Shown here: positions 22,779 to 37,000 of the stretch, in pieces
Numbering within the stretch: the first letter of the stretch is position 1
Layout of the letters: each line of letters begins with the position of its first letter
Notes under the pieces: model-generated
The model's database searches: none
Seen by the model: only the letters and a program-made list of their open reading frames with translations
Told to the model about the DNA's origin: nothing
Program-made: the position numbers and the translations under genes
Origin: Motacilla alba alba
Lineage: Eukaryota > Chordata > Aves > Passeriformes > Motacillidae
Length of the DNA: 64,000 bases
NCBI RefSeq assembly: GCF_015832195.1
Contig: NC_052017.1
Location: forward strand, 55,704,431 to 55,768,430
Reading direction: 5' to 3'

Positions 22779-24231
22779 CGCTCCGTGGAAAATCGTGTGC
22801 TTCTCTTTGTGCTCCGAGATGCAAAGAAGTGGATGCACGGGATAAGCAGAATCGGGAGTCGTTTGCTCTGCTGCAGTTAAGTTTTCTTTTCACGACATGC
22901 CATGGCAAAACTTTTCGCTTGTCTGCGGACGACCAGAGACGCAGCAGACGGAGATCCGGGTCTGCCCGAATTTAAGTGCCGCCTGCCGGCATCTTTCGGC
23001 AGAAAAAGCGCTCTGCAGCGCACCGCCACCGGCAACTAACATCCGTGCGCGAAGAAGCGACTGTTTCGCGTCTGTCAGCAGGAGAGAACGGCGGCTTGCA
23101 GGAGGCGAAGAAGCATGCTGCACCACACGGGCATTGTGCGCGCTGCTTTCTATGTGCTGCCTGACACTGTTTTACCGCTCGCAATCCTTTTTAAATCACC
23201 TCAACATGCGAATGGAAAAAGTTCTTCGACAACTCTTCAGTGCATCTTGCTAGTGCTCGTGCAACACTCCGTGGAAATCAGGTGCTTCTCTTTGTGCTCC
23301 GAGATGCAAAGAAGTGGATGCACATGATAAGCAGAATCGGGAGTCGTTTGCTCTGCTGGAGTAAGGTTTTCTTTACACGACATGCCATGGCAAAGCTTTT
23401 GGCTTGTCTGTGGAAGACCAGAGACGCAGCAGACGGAGATCCGGGTCTGCCCGAATTTAAGTGCCGCCTGCCGGCATCTTTCGGCAGAAAAAGCGCTCCG
23501 CAGCGCACCGCCACCGGCAACTAACATCCGTGCGCGAAGAAGCGGCTGTTTCGCCTCCGTCAGCCGGAGAGCGCGGCGGCTTGCAGGAGGCGAAGAAGCA
23601 TGCCGCACCACACGGGCACTGTGTGCGCAGCTATCTAAATGCTGCAGGACGCTGTTTTACCGCTCGCAATCCTTTTTAAATCACCTCAACATGCGAATGG
23701 AAAAAGTTCTTCGACAACTCACATGTGCATCTTGCTAGTGCTCGTGCAACACTCCGTGGAAATCAGGTGCTTCTCTTTGTGTTCCGAGATGCAAAGAAGT
23801 GGATGCACGGGATAAGCAGAATCGGGAGTCGTTTGCTCTGCTGGAGTTAGGTTTTCTTTAAACGACATGCCATGGCAAAGCTTTTGGCTGGGCTGCGGAC
23901 GACAAGAGACGCAGCAGACGGAGATCCGGGTCTGCCCGAAGGTAAGTGCCGCTTGTCGACATCTTTCGGCAGAAAAAGCGCTCCGCAGCGCACCGCCACC
24001 GGCAACTAACATCCGTGTGCGAAGATGCCGCTGTTTCGCCTCCGGCAGCCGGAGAGCGCGGCGGCTTGCAGGAGGCGAAGAAGCAAGCCGCACCACATGG
24101 GCATTGTGCGCGCAGCTTCCTAAGTGCTGGAAGACGCTCGTTTACCGCTCGCAATCCTTTTCAATTCACCTCAACATGCGAATGGAAGAAGTTCTTCGAC
24201 AACTCTTCTGTGCATCTTGCTAATGGTCCTG

Positions 24232-27200
24232 CCACACTCCGTGGAAAATCGTGCTCTTCTTTCTGCTCCGAAATGCAAAGCAGTGGCTGCAAGGGGAAGG
24301 CAGAATCTCGATGCCTTTGCTGTGCTGGAGCAGGTTTTCTCTTCACGAGATGTCATGGCTAAGCTTTTGGCTGGGCTGCAGATGACAAGAGACGCAGCAG
24401 ATGGAGATCCGGGTCCGCCCGAAGGTAAGTGCCGCTTGTCGACATCTTTCGGCAGAAAAAGCGCTCCGCAGCCCACCGCCACCTACAACTAACATCCGTG
24501 CGCGAAGAAGCGGCTGTTTCGCCTCCGGCAGCCGGAGAGCGCGGCGGCTTGCAGGAGGCGAAGAAGCCAGCCGCACCACACGGGCATTGTGTGCGCAGCT
24601 TTCTAAGTGCTGCAGGACGCTGTTTTACCGCTCGCAATCCTTTTTAAATCACCTCAACATGCGAATGGAAAAAGTTCTTCGACAACTCTTCAGTGCATCT
24701 TGCTAGTGCTCGTGCAACACTCCTTGGAAATCAGGTGCTTCTCTTTGTGCTCCGAGATGCAAAGAAGTGGATGCACATGATAAGCAGAATCGGGAGTCGT
24801 TTGCTCTGCTGGAGTAAGGTTTTTCTTTACACGACATGCCATGGCAAAGCTTTTGGCTTGTCTGTGGAAGACCAGAGACGCAGCAGACGGAGATCCGGGT
24901 CTGCCCGAAGGTAAGTGCCGCCTGCCGGCATCTTTCGGCAGAAAAAGCGCTCCGCAGCGCACCGCCACCGGCAACTAACATCCGTGTGCTAAGATGCCGC
25001 TGTTTCGCCTCCGGCAGCCGGAGAGCGCGGCGGCTTGCAGGAGGCGAAGAAGCAAGCCGCACCACATGGGCATTGTGCGCGCAGCTTCCTAAGTGCTGGA
25101 AGACGCTCGTTTACCGCTCGCAATCCTTTTCAATTCACCTCAACATGCGAATGGAAGAAGTTCTTCGACAACTCTTCTGTGCATCTTGCTAATGGTCCTG
25201 CCACACTCCGTGGAAAATCGTGCTCTTCTTTCTGCTCCGAAATGCAAAGCAGTGGCTGCAAGGGGAAGGCAGAATCTCGATGCCTTTGCTGTGCTGGAGC
25301 AGGTTTTCTCTTCACGAGATGTCATGGCTAAGCTTTTGGCTGGGCTGCAGATGACAAGAGACGCAGCAGATGGAGATCCGGGTCCGCCCGAAGGTAAGTG
25401 CCGCTTGTCGACATCTTTCGGCAGAAAAAGCGCTCCGCAGCCCACCGCCACCTACAACTAACATCCGTGCGCGAAGAAGCGGCTGTTTCGCCTCCGGCAG
25501 CCGGAGAGCGCGGCGGCTTGCAGGAGGCGAAGAAGCCAGCCGCACCACACGGGCATTGTGTGCGCAGCTTTATAATTGCTGCAGGACGCTGTTTTACCGC
25601 TCGCAATCCTTTTTAAATCACCTCAACATGCGAATGGAAAAAGTTCTTCGACAACTCTTCAGTGCATCTTGCTAGTGCTCGTGCAACACTCCTTGGAAAT
25701 CATCTGCTTCTCTTTGTGCTCCGAGATGCAAAGAAGTGGATGCACATGATAAGCAGAATCGGGAGTCGTTTGCTCTGCTGGAGTTAGGTTTTCTTTTCAC
25801 GAGATGCCATGGCAAAGCTTTTGGCTTGTCTGTGGACGACCAGAGACGCAGCAGACGGAGATCCGGGTCTGCCCGAAGGTAAGTGCCGCTTGTCGACATC
25901 TTTCAGTCAAAACAGCGCTCAGCAGCGCACCGCCACCGGCAACTAACATCCGTGCGCGAAGAAGCGGCTGTTTCGCCTCCGTCAGCCGGAGAGCGCGGCG
26001 GCTTGCAGGAGGCGAAGAAACAAGCCGCACCACAGCGGCATTGTGTGCGCAGCTTTCTAAGTGCTGCAGGACGCTGTTTTACCGCTCGCAATCCTTTTTA
26101 AATCACCTCAACATTCGAAAGGAAGAAGTTCTTCGACAACTCACATGTGCATCTTGCTAATGCTCGTGCAACACTCCGTGGAAAATCGTGCTCTTCTCTT
26201 TGTGCTCCGAGATGCAAAGAAGTGGATGCACGTGATAAGCAGAATCGGGAGTCGTTTGCTCTGCTGGAGTAAGGTTTTCTTTACACGACATGCCATGGCA
26301 AAACTTTTGGCTGGGCTGCGGACGACAAGAGACGCAGTAGACGGAGATCCGGGTCTGCCCGAAGGTAAGTGCCGCTTGCCCGCATCTTTCAGTCAAAACA
26401 GCGCTCAGCAGCGCACCGCCACCGGCAACTAACATCCGTGTGCGAAGATGCCGCTGTTTCGCCTCCGGCAGCCGGAGAGCGCGGCGGCTTGCAGGAGGCG
26501 AAGAAGCATGCTGCACCACACGGGCATTGTTCGCGCAGCTTCCTAAGTGCTGCAAGTCGCTCGTTTACCTCTCGCAATCCTTTTCAATTCACCTCAACAT
26601 GCGAATGGAAGTTGTTCGAAGACTATCTGTGCATGTTACAAGTGCTCTTGCAACACTCCGTGGAAAATCGTGTGCTTCTCTTTGTGCTCCGAGATGCAAA
26701 GAAGTGGATGCACGGGATAAGCAGAATCGGGAGTCGTTTGCTCTGCTGCAGTTAAGTTTTCTTTTCACGACATGCCATGGCAAAACTTTTCGCTTGTCTG
26801 CGGACGACCAGAGACGCAGCAGACGGAGATCCGGGTCTGCCCGAATTTAAGTGCCGCCTGCCGGCATCTTTCGGCAGAAAAAGCGCTCTGCAGCGCACCG
26901 CCACCGGCAACTAACATCCGTGCGCGAAGAAGCGACTGTTTCGCGTCTGTCAGCAGGAGAGAACGGCGGCTTGCAGGAGGCGAAGAAGCATGCTGCACCA
27001 CACGGGCATTGTGCGCACTGCTTTCTATGTGCTGCCTGACACTGTTTTACCGCTCGCAATCCTTTTTAAATCACCTCAACATGCGAATGGAAAAAGTTCT
27101 TCGACAACTCTTCAGTGCATCTTGCTAGTGCTCGTGCAACACTCCGTGGAAATCAGGTGCTTCTCTTTGTGCTCCGAGATGCAAAGAAGTGGATGCACAT

Positions 27201-28105
27201 GATAAGCAGAATCGGGAGTCGTTTGCTCTGCTGGAGTAAGGTTTTCTTTACACGACATGCCATGGCAAAGCTTTTGGCTTGTCTGTGGAAGACCAGAGAC
27301 GCAGCAGACGGAGATCCGGGTCTGCCCGAATTTAAGTGCCGCCTGCCGGCATCTTTCGGCAGAAAAAGCGCTCCGCAGCGCACCGCCACCGGCAACTAAC
27401 ATCCGTGTGCTAAGATGCCGCTGTTTCGCCTCCGGCAGCCGGAGAGCGCGGCGGCTTGCAGGAGGCGAAGAAGCCAGCCGCACCACACGGGCATTGTGTG
27501 CGCTGCATTCTAAGTGCTGCAGCACGCTGTTTTACCGCTCGCAATCCTTTTTAAATCACCTCAACATGCGAATGGAAAAAGTTCTTCGACAACTCTTCAG
27601 TGCATCTTGCTAGTGCTCGTGCAACACTCCGTGGAAATCAGGTGCTTCTCTTTGTACTCCGAGATGCAAAGAAGTGGATGCACATGATAAGCAGAATCGG
27701 GAGTCGTTTGCTCTGCTGGAGTTAGGTTTTCTTTACACGACATGCCATGGCAAAGCTTTTGGCTTGTCTGTGGAAGACCAGAGACGCAGCAGACGGAGAT
27801 CCGGGTCTGCCCGAATTTAAGTGCCGCCTGCCGGCATCTTTCGGCAGGAAAAGCGCTCCGCAGCGCACCGCCACCGGCAACTAACATCCGTGTGCTAAGA
27901 TCCGCTGTTTCGCCTCCGGCAGCCGGAGAGCGCGGCGGCTTGCAGGAGGCGAAGAAGCAAGCCGCACCACATGGGCATTGTGCGCGCAGCTTCCTAAGTG
28001 CTGGAAGACGCTCGTTTACCGCTCGCAATCCTTTTCAATTCACCTCAACATGCGAATGGAAGAAGTTCTTCGACAACTCTTCTGTGCATCTTGCTAATGG
28101 TCCTG
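24232..28105. repeat. 8-mer HOR copy 2 (3874 bp) with replaced right end
   Basis: Class A at 24232 and 25201, the TATAAT-like change at 25571 and the V end at 26611 all match copy 1 at +3875 bp. From about 27.4 kb the sequence leaves copy 1: the expected monomers with GTGTTCCGAG and TTTAAACGAC are missing. In their place are monomers with GCATTCTAAGTGCTGCAGC, TTTGTACTCCGAG and CGGCAGGAAAAGCGC. That replacement block is nearly the same as one at about 62.8-63.4 kb. The monomer count is unchanged at eight, so this is a substitution of variants rather than a length change. Confidence 0.87.
27450..28050. repeat. Shared block, left copy (matches ~62.8-63.4 kb)
   Basis: This block carries a set of otherwise rare changes: CTGCAGCACGCTG at about 27516, TTTGTACTCCGAG at about 27651 and CGGCAGGAAAAGCG at about 27842. 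All three recur together at +35347 bp and I noticed them nowhere else. Flanking sequence differs on both sides: upstream reads AAGATGCCGCTG here and AAGATCCGCTG there. Downstream, the class A monomer has GAGCAGG here and GGGCAGG there. Confidence 0.83.
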
Positions 28106-31011
28106 CCACACTCCGTGGAAAATCGTGCTCTTCTTTCTGCTCCGAAATGCAAAGCAGTGGCTGCAAGGGGAAGGCAGAATCTCGATGCCTTTGCTGTGCT
28201 GGAGCAGGTTTTCTCTTCACGAGATGTCATGGCTAAGCTTTTGGCTGGGCTGCAGATGACAAGAGACGCAGCAGATGGAGATCCGGGTCCGCCCGAAGGT
28301 AAGTGCCGCTTGTCGACATCTTTCGGCAGAAAAAGCGCTCCGCAGCCCACCGCCACCTACAACTAACATCCGTGCGCGAAGAAGCGGCTGTTTCGCCTCC
28401 GGCAGCCGGAGAGCGCGGCGGCTTGCAGGAGGCGAAGAAGCCAGCCGCACCACACGGGCATTGTGTGCGCAGCTTTATAATTGCTGCAGGACGCTGTTTT
28501 ACCGCTCGCAATCCTTTTTAAATCACCTCAACATGCGAATGGAAAAAGTTCTTCGACAACTCTTCAGTGCATCTTGCTAGTGCTCGTGCAACACTCCTTG
28601 GAAATCATCTGCTTCTCTTTGTGCTCCGAGATGCAAAGAAGTGGATGCACATGATAAGCAGAATCGGGAGTCGTTTGCTCTGCTGGAGTTAGGTTTTCTT
28701 TTCACGAGATGCCATGGCAAAGCTTTTGGCTTGTCTGTGGACGACCAGAGACGCAGCAGACGGAGATCCGGGTCTGCCCGAAGGTAAGTGCCGCTTGTCG
28801 ACATCTTTCAGTCAAAACAGCGCTCAGCAGCGCACCGCCACCGGCAACTAACATCCGTGCGCGAAGAAGCGGCTGTTTCGCCTCCGTCAGCCGGAGAGCG
28901 CGGCGGCTTGCAGGAGGCGAAGAAACAAGCCGCACCACAGCGGCATTGTGTGCGCAGCTTTCTAAGTGCTGCAGGACGCTGTTTTACCGCTCGCAATCCT
29001 TTTTAAATCACCTCAACATTCGAAAGGAAGAAGTTCTTCGACAACTCACATGTGCATCTTGCTAATGCTCGTGCAACACTCCGTGGAAAATCGTGCTCTT
29101 CTCTTTGTGCTCCGAGATGCAAAGAAGTGGATGCACGTGATAAGCAGAATCGGGAGTCGTTTGCTCTGCTGGAGTAAGGTTTTCTTTACACGACATGCCA
29201 TGGCAAAACTTTTGGCTGGGCTGCGGACGACAAGAGACGCAGTAGACGGAGATCCGGGTCTGCCCGAAGGTAAGTGCCGCTTGCCCGCATCTTTCAGTCA
29301 AAACAGCGCTCCGCAGCGCACCGCCACCGGCAACTAACATCCGTGTGCGAAGATGCCGCTGTTTCACCTCCGGCAGCCGGAGAGCGCGGCGGCTTGCAGG
29401 AGGCGAAGAAGCATGCTGCACCACACGGGCATTGTTCGCGCAGCTTCCTAAGTGCTGCAAGTCGCTCGTTTACCTCTCGCAATCCTTTTCAATTCACCTC
29501 AACATGCGAATGGAAGTTGTTCGAAGACTATCTGTGCATGTTACAAGTGCTCTTGCAACGCTCCGTGGAAAATCGTGTGCTTCTCTTTGTGCTCCGAGAT
29601 GCAAAGAAGTGGATGCACGGGATAAGCAGAATCGGGAGTCGTTTGCTCTGCTGCAGTTAAGTTTTCTTTTCACGACATGCCATGGCAAAACTTTTCGCTT
29701 GTCTGCGGACGACCAGAGACGCAGCAGACGGAGATCCGGGTCTGCCCGAATTTAAGTGCCGCCTGCCGGCATCTTTCGGCAGAAAAAGCGCTCTGCAGCG
29801 CACCGCCACCGGCAACTAACATCCGTGCGCGAAGAAGCGACTGTTTCGCGTCTGTCAGCAGGAGAGAACGGCGGCTTGCAGGAGGCGAAGAAGCATGCTG
29901 CACCACACGGGCATTGTGCGCGCTGCTTTCTATGTGCTGCCTGACACTGTTTTACCGCTCGCAATCCTTTTTAAATCACCTCAACATGCGAATGGAAAAA
30001 GTTCTTCGACAACTCTTCAGTGCATCTTGCTAGTGCTCGTGCAACACTCCGTGGAAATCAGGTGCTTCTCTTTGTGCTCCGAGATGCAAAGAAGTGGATG
30101 CACATGATAAGCAGAATCGGGAGTCGTTTGCTCTGCTGGAGTAAGGTTTTCTTTACACGACATGCCATGGCAAAGCTTTTGGCTTGTCTGTGGAAGACCA
30201 GAGACGCAGCAGACGGAGATCCGGGTCTGCCCGAATTTAAGTGCCGCCTGCCGGCATCTTTCGGCAGAAAAAGCGCTCCGCAGCGCACCGCCACCGGCAA
30301 CTAACATCCGTGCGCGAAGAAGCGGCTGTTTCGCCTCCGTCAGCCGGAGAGCGCGGCGGCTTGCAGGAGGCGAAGAAGCATGCCGCACCACACGGGCACT
30401 GTGTGCGCAGCTATCTAAATGCTGCAGGACGCTGTTTTACCGCTCGCAATCCTTTTTAAATCACCTCAACATGCGAATGGAAAAAGTTCTTCGACAACTC
30501 ACATGTGCATCTTGCTAGTGCTCGTGCAACACTCCGTGGAAATCAGGTGCTTCTCTTTGTGTTCCGAGATGCAAAGAAGTGGATGCACGGGATAAGCAGA
30601 ATCGGGAGTCGTTTGCTCTGCTGGAGTTAGGTTTTCTTTAAACGACATGCCATGGCAAAGCTTTTGGCTGGGCTGCGGACGACAAGAGACGCAGCAGACG
30701 GAGATCCGGGTCTGCCCGAAGGTAAGTGCCGCTTGTCGACATCTTTCGGCAGAAAAAGCGCTCCGCAGCGCACCGCCACCGGCAACTAACATCCGTGTGC
30801 GAAGATGCCGCTGTTTCGCCTCCGGCAGCCGGAGAGCGCGGCGGCTTGCAGGAGGCGAAGAAGCAAGCCGCACCACATGGGCATTGTGCGCGCAGCTTCC
30901 TAAGTGCTGGAAGACGCTCGTTTACCGCTCGCAATCCTTTTCAATTCACCTCAACATGCGAATGGAAGAAGTTCTTCGACAACTCTTCTGTGCATCTTGC
31001 TAATGGTCCTG
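28106..31011. repeat. Shortened 8-mer HOR copy 3 (six monomers, 2906 bp)
   Basis: This copy starts with a class A monomer followed by the TATAAT-like change at 28476. It therefore corresponds to the second class A monomer of the module (21326, 25201), not the first. The first class A monomer and its neighbour are missing. From there it matches copy 2 at +2905 bp until about 30.1 kb. It then follows copy 1 at +6780 bp, including the GTGTTCCGAG and TTTAAACGAC variants lost from copy 2. The V end is at 29516. The loss is two monomers, consistent with unequal exchange between copies out of phase. Confidence 0.85.
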
Positions 31012-34000
31012 CCACACTCCGTGGAAAATCGTGCTCTTCTTTCTGCTCCGAAATGCAAAGCAGTGGCTGCAAGGGGAAGGCAGAATCTCGATGCCTTTGC
31101 TGTGCTGGAGCAGGTTTTCTCTTCACGAGATGTCATGGCTAAGCTTTTGGCTGGGCTGCAGATGACAAGAGACGCAGCAGATGGAGATCCGGGTCCGCCC
31201 GAAGGTAAGTGCCGCTTGTCGACATCTTTCGGCAGAAAAAGCGCTCCGCAGCCCACCGCCACCTACAACTAACATCCGTGCGCGAAGAAGCGGCTGTTTC
31301 GCCTCCGGCAGCCGGAGAGCGCGGCGGCTTGCAGGAGGCGAAGAAGCCAGCCGCACCACACGGGCATTGTGTGCGCAGCTTTCTAAGTGCTGCAGGACGC
31401 TGTTTTACCGCTCGCAATCCTTTTTAAATCACCTCAACATGCGAATGGAAAAAGTTCTTCGACAACTCTTCAGTGCATCTTGCTAGTGCTCGTGCAACAC
31501 TCCTTGGAAATCAGGTGCTTCTCTTTGTGCTCCGAGATGCAAAGAAGTGGATGCACATGATAAGCAGAATCGGGAGTCGTTTGCTCTGCTGGAGTAAGGT
31601 TTTTCTTTACACGACATGCCATGGCAAAGCTTTTGGCTTGTCTGTGGAAGACCAGAGACGCAGCAGACGGAGATCCGGGTCTGCCCGAAGGTAAGTGCCG
31701 CCTGCCGGCATCTTTCGGCAGAAAAAGCGCTCCGCAGCGCACCGCCACCGGCAACTAACATCCGTGTGCTAAGATGCCGCTGTTTCGCCTCCGGCAGCCG
31801 GAGAGCGCGGCGGCTTGCAGGAGGCGAAGAAGCAAGCCGCACCACATGGGCATTGTGCGCGCAGCTTCCTAAGTGCTGGAAGACGCTCGTTTACCGCTCG
31901 CAATCCTTTTCAATTCACCTCAACATGCGAATGGAAGAAGTTCTTCGACAACTCTTCTGTGCATCTTGCTAATGGTCCTGCCACACTCCGTGGAAAATCG
32001 TGCTCTTCTTTCTGCTCCGAAATGCAAAGCAGTGGCTGCAAGGGGAAGGCAGAATCTCGATGCCTTTGCTGTGCTGGAGCAGGTTTTCTCTTCACGAGAT
32101 GTCATGGCTAAGCTTTTGGCTGGGCTGCAGATGACAAGAGACGCAGCAGATGGAGATCCGGGTCCGCCCGAAGGTAAGTGCCGCTTGTCGACATCTTTCG
32201 GCAGAAAAAGCGCTCCGCAGCCCACCGCCACCTACAACTAACATCCGTGCGCGAAGAAGCGGCTGTTTCGCCTCCGGCAGCCGGAGAGCGCGGCGGCTTG
32301 CAGGAGGCGAAGAAGCCAGCCGCACCACACGGGCATTGTGTGCGCAGCTTTATAATTGCTGCAGGACGCTGTTTTACCGCTCGCAATCCTTTTTAAATCA
32401 CCTCAACATGCGAATGGAAAAAGTTCTTCGACAACTCTTCAGTGCATCTTGCTAGTGCTCGTGCAACACTCCTTGGAAATCATCTGCTTCTCTTTGTGCT
32501 CCGAGATGCAAAGAAGTGGATGCACATGATAAGCAGAATCGGGAGTCGTTTGCTCTGCTGGAGTTAGGTTTTCTTTTCACGAGATGCCATGGCAAAGCTT
32601 TTGGCTTGTCTGTGGACGACCAGAGACGCAGCAGACGGAGATCCGGGTCTGCCCGAAGGTAAGTGCCGCTTGTCGACATCTTTCAGTCAAAACAGCGCTC
32701 AGCAGCGCACCGCCACCGGCAACTAACATCCGTGCGCGAAGAAGCGGCTGTTTCGCCTCCGTCAGCCGGAGAGCGCGGCGGCTTGCAGGAGGCGAAGAAA
32801 CAAGCCGCACCACAGCGGCATTGTGTGCGCAGCTTTCTAAGTGCTGCAGGACGCTGTTTTACCGCTCGCAATCCTTTTTAAATCACCTCAACATTCGAAA
32901 GGAAGAAGTTCTTCGACAACTCACATGTGCATCTTGCTAATGCTCGTGCAACACTCCGTGGAAAATCGTGCTCTTCTCTTTGTGCTCCGAGATGCAAAGA
33001 AGTGGATGCACGTGATAAGCAGAATCGGGAGTCGTTTGCTCTGCTGGAGTAAGGTTTTCTTTACACGACATGCCATGGCAAAACTTTTGGCTGGGCTGCG
33101 GACGACAAGAGACGCAGTAGACGGAGATCCGGGTCTGCCCGAAGGTAAGTGCCGCTTGCCCGCATCTTTCAGTCAAAACAGCGCTCCGCAGCGCACCGCC
33201 ACCGGCAACTAACATCCGTGTGCGAAGATGCCGCTGTTTCGCCTCCGGCAGCCGGAGAGCGCGGCGGCTTGCAGGAGGCGAAGAAGCATGCTGCACCACA
33301 CGGGCATTGTTCGCGCAGCTTCCTAAGTGCTGCAAGTCGCTCGTTTACCTCTCGCAATCCTTTTCAATTCACCTCAACATGCGAATGGAAGTTGTTCGAA
33401 GACTATCTGTGCATGTTACAAGTGCTCTTGCAACGCTCCGTGGAAAATCGTGTGCTTCTCTTTGTGCTCCGAGATGCAAAGAAGTGGATGCACGGGATAA
33501 GCAGAATCGGGAGTCGTTTGCTCTGCTGCAGTTAAGTTTTCTTTTCACGACATGCCATGGCAAAACTTTTCGCTTGTCTGCGGACGACCAGAGACGCAGC
33601 AGACGGAGATCCGGGTCTGCCCGAATTTAAGTGCCGCCTGCCGGCATCTTTCGGCAGAAAAAGCGCTCTGCAGCGCACCGCCACCGGCAACTAACATCCG
33701 TGCGCGAAGAAGCGACTGTTTCGCGTCTGTCAGCAGGAGAGAACGGCGGCTTGCAGGAGGCGAAGAAGCATGCTGCACCACACGGGCATTGTGCGCGCTG
33801 CTTTCTATGTGCTGCCTGACACTGTTTTACCGCTCGCAATCCTTTTTAAATCACCTCAACATGCGAATGGAAAAAGTTCTTCGACAACTCTTCAGTGCAT
33901 CTTGCTAGTGCTCGTGCAACACTCCGTGGAAATCAGGTGCTTCTCTTTGTGCTCCGAGATGCAAAGAAGTGGATGCACATGATAAGCAGAATCGGGAGTC

Positions 34001-37000
34001 GTTTGCTCTGCTGGAGTAAGGTTTTCTTTACACGACATGCCATGGCAAAGCTTTTGGCTTGTCTGTGGAAGACCAGAGACGCAGCAGACGGAGATCCGGG
34101 TCTGCCCGAATTTAAGTGCCGCCTGCCGGCATCTTTCGGCAGAAAAAGCGCTCCGCAGGGCACCGCCACCGGCAACTAACATCCGTGTGCTAAGATCCGC
34201 TGTTTCGCCTCCGGCAGCCGGAGAGCGCGGCGGCTTGCAGGAGGCGAAGAAGCAAGCCGCACCACATGGGCATTGTGCGCGCAGCTTCCTAAGTGCTGGA
34301 AGACGCTCGTTTACCGCTCGCAATCCTTTTCAATTCACCTCAACATTCGAATGGAAGAAGTTCTTCGACAACTCTTCTGTGCATCTTGCTAATGGTCCTG
34401 CCACACTCCGTGGAAAATCGTGCTCTTCTTTCTGCTCCGAAATGCAAAACAGTGGCTGCAAGGGGAAGGCAGAATCTCGATGCCTTTGCTGTGCTGGAGC
34501 AGGTTTTCTCTTCACGAGATGTCATGGCTAAGCTTTTGGCTGGGCTGCAGATGACAAGAGACGCAGCAGATGGAGATCCGGGTCTGCCCGAAGGTAAGTG
34601 CCGCTTGTCGACATCTTTCGGCAGAAAAAGCGCTCCGCAGCCCACCGCCACCTACAACTAACATCCGTGCGCGAAGAAGCGGCTGTTTCGCCTCCGGCAG
34701 CCGGAGAGCGCGGCGGCTTGCAGGAGGCGAAGAAGCAAGCCGCACCACATGGGCATTGTGCGCGCAGCTTCCTAAGTGCTGGAAGACGCTCGTTTACCGC
34801 TTGCAATCCTTTTCAATTCACCTCAACATTCGAATGGAAGAAGTTCTTCGACAACTCTTCTGTGCATCTTGCTAATGGTCCTGCCACACTCCGTGGAAAA
34901 TCGTGCTCTTCTTTCTGCTCCGAAATGCAAAGCAGTGGCTGCAAGGGGAAGGCAGAATCTCGATGCCTTTGCTGTGCTGGAGCAGGTTTTCTCTTCACGA
35001 GATGTCATGGCTAAGCTTTTGGCTGGGCTGCAGATGACAAGAGACGCAGCAGATGGAGATCCGGGTCCGCCCGAAGGTAAGTGCCGCTTGTCGACATCTT
35101 TCGGCAGAAAAAGCGCTCCGCAGCCCACCGCCACCTACAACTAACATCCGTGCGAGAAGAAGCGGCTGTTTCGCCTCCGGCAGCCGGAGAGCGCGGCGGC
35201 TTGCAGGAGGCGAAGAAGCCAGCCGCACCACACGGGCATTGTGTGCGCTGCATTCTAAGTGCTGCAGGACGCTGTTTTACCGCTCGCAATCCTTTTTAAA
35301 TCACCTCAACATGCGAATGGAAAAAGTTCTTCGACAACCCTTCAGTGCATCTTGCTAGTGCCTGTCCAACACTCCTTAAAAATCAGGTACTTCTCTTTGT
35401 GCTCCGAGATGCAAAGAAGTGGATGCACGTGATAAGCAGAATCGGGAGTCGTTTGCTCTGCTGGAGTTAGGTTTTCTTTTCACGACATGCCATGGCAAAG
35501 CTTTTGGCTTGTCTGTGGACGACCAGAGACGCAGCAGACGGAGATCCGGGTCTGCCCGAAGGTAAGTGCCGCCTGCCGGCATCTTTCGGCAGAAAAAGCG
35601 CTCCGCAGCGCACCGCCACCGGCAACTAACATCCGTGTGCTAAGATGCCGCTGTTTCGCCTCCGGCAGCCGGAGAGCGCGGCGGCTTGCAGGAGGCGAAG
35701 AAGCAAGCCGCACCACATGGGCATTGTGCGCGCAGCTTCCTAAGTGCTGGAAGACGCTCGTTTACCGCTCGCAATCCTTTTCAATTCACCTCAACATGCG
35801 AATGGAAGAAGTTCTTCGACAACTCTTCTGTGCATCTTGCTAATGGTCCTGCCACACTCCGTGGAAAATCGTGCTCTTCTTTCTGCTCCGAAATGCAAAG
35901 CAGTGGCTGCAAGGGGAAGGCAGAATCTCGATGCCTTTGCTGTGCTGGAGCAGGTTTTCTCTTCACGAGATGTCATGGCTAAGCTTTTGGCTGGGCTGCA
36001 GATGACAAGAGACGCAGCAGATGGAGATCCGGGTCCGCCCGAAGGTAAGTGCCGCTTGTCGACATCTTTCGGCAGAAAAAGCGCTCCGCAGCCCACCGCC
36101 ACCTACAACTAACATCCGTGCGCGAAGAAGCGGCTGTTTCGCCTCCGGCAGCCGGAGAGCGCGGCGGCTTGCAGGAGGCGAAGAAGCCAGCCGCACCACA
36201 CGGGCATTGTGTGCGCAGCTTTCTAAGTGCTGCAGGACGCTGTTTTACCGCTCGCAATCCTTTTTAAATCACCTCAACATGCGAATGGAAAAAGTTCTTC
36301 GACAACTCTTCCGTGCATCTTGCTAGTGCTCGTGCAACACTCCTTGGAAATCATCTGCTTCTCTTTGTGCTCCGAGATGCAAAGAAGTGGATGCACATGA
36401 TAAGCAGAATCGGGAGTCGTTTGCTCTGCTGGAGTTAGGTTTTCTTTTCACGACATGCCATGGCAAAGCTTTTGGCTTGTCTGTGGACGACCAGAGACGC
36501 AGCAGACGGAGATCCGGGTCTGCCCGAAGGTAAGTGCCGCTTGTAGACATCTTTCAGTCAAAACAGCGCTCAGCAGCGCACCGCCACCTACAACTAACAT
36601 CCGTGCGCGAAGAAGCGGCTGTTTCGCCTCCGTCAGCCGGAGAGCGCGGCGGCTTGCAGGAGGCGAAGAAACAAGCCGCACCACAGCGGCATTGTGTGCG
36701 CAGCTTTCTAAGTGCTGCAGGATGCTGTTTTACCACTCGCAATCCTTTTTAAATCACCTCAACATTCGAAAGGAAGAAGTTCTTCGACAACTCACATGTG
36801 CATCTTGCTAATGCTCGTGCAACACTCCGTGGAAAATCGTGCTCTTCTCTTTGTGCTCCGAGATGCAAAGAAGTGGATGCACGTGATAAGCAGAATCGGG
36901 AGTCGTTTGCTCTGCTGGAGTAAGGTTTTCTTTACACGACATGCCATGGCAAAACTTTTGGCTGGGCTGCGGACGACAAGAGACGCAGTAGACGGAGATC

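Larger units (their letters stand above)
20357..24231. repeat. 8-mer HOR copy 1 (3875 bp)
   Basis: Eight monomers in the order A x A x x V x x, with class A at 20357 and 21326 and the V end at 22736. The next copy repeats the order at an offset of 3875 bp. The similarity extends leftward past the class A boundary to about 19.7 kb (19844 matches 23719). The second class A monomer is followed by a private TTTATAATTGCTGC change at 21694. The last two monomers carry GTGTTCCGAGATG and CTTTAAACGACATG variants (about 23780 and 23860). Confidence 0.9.
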
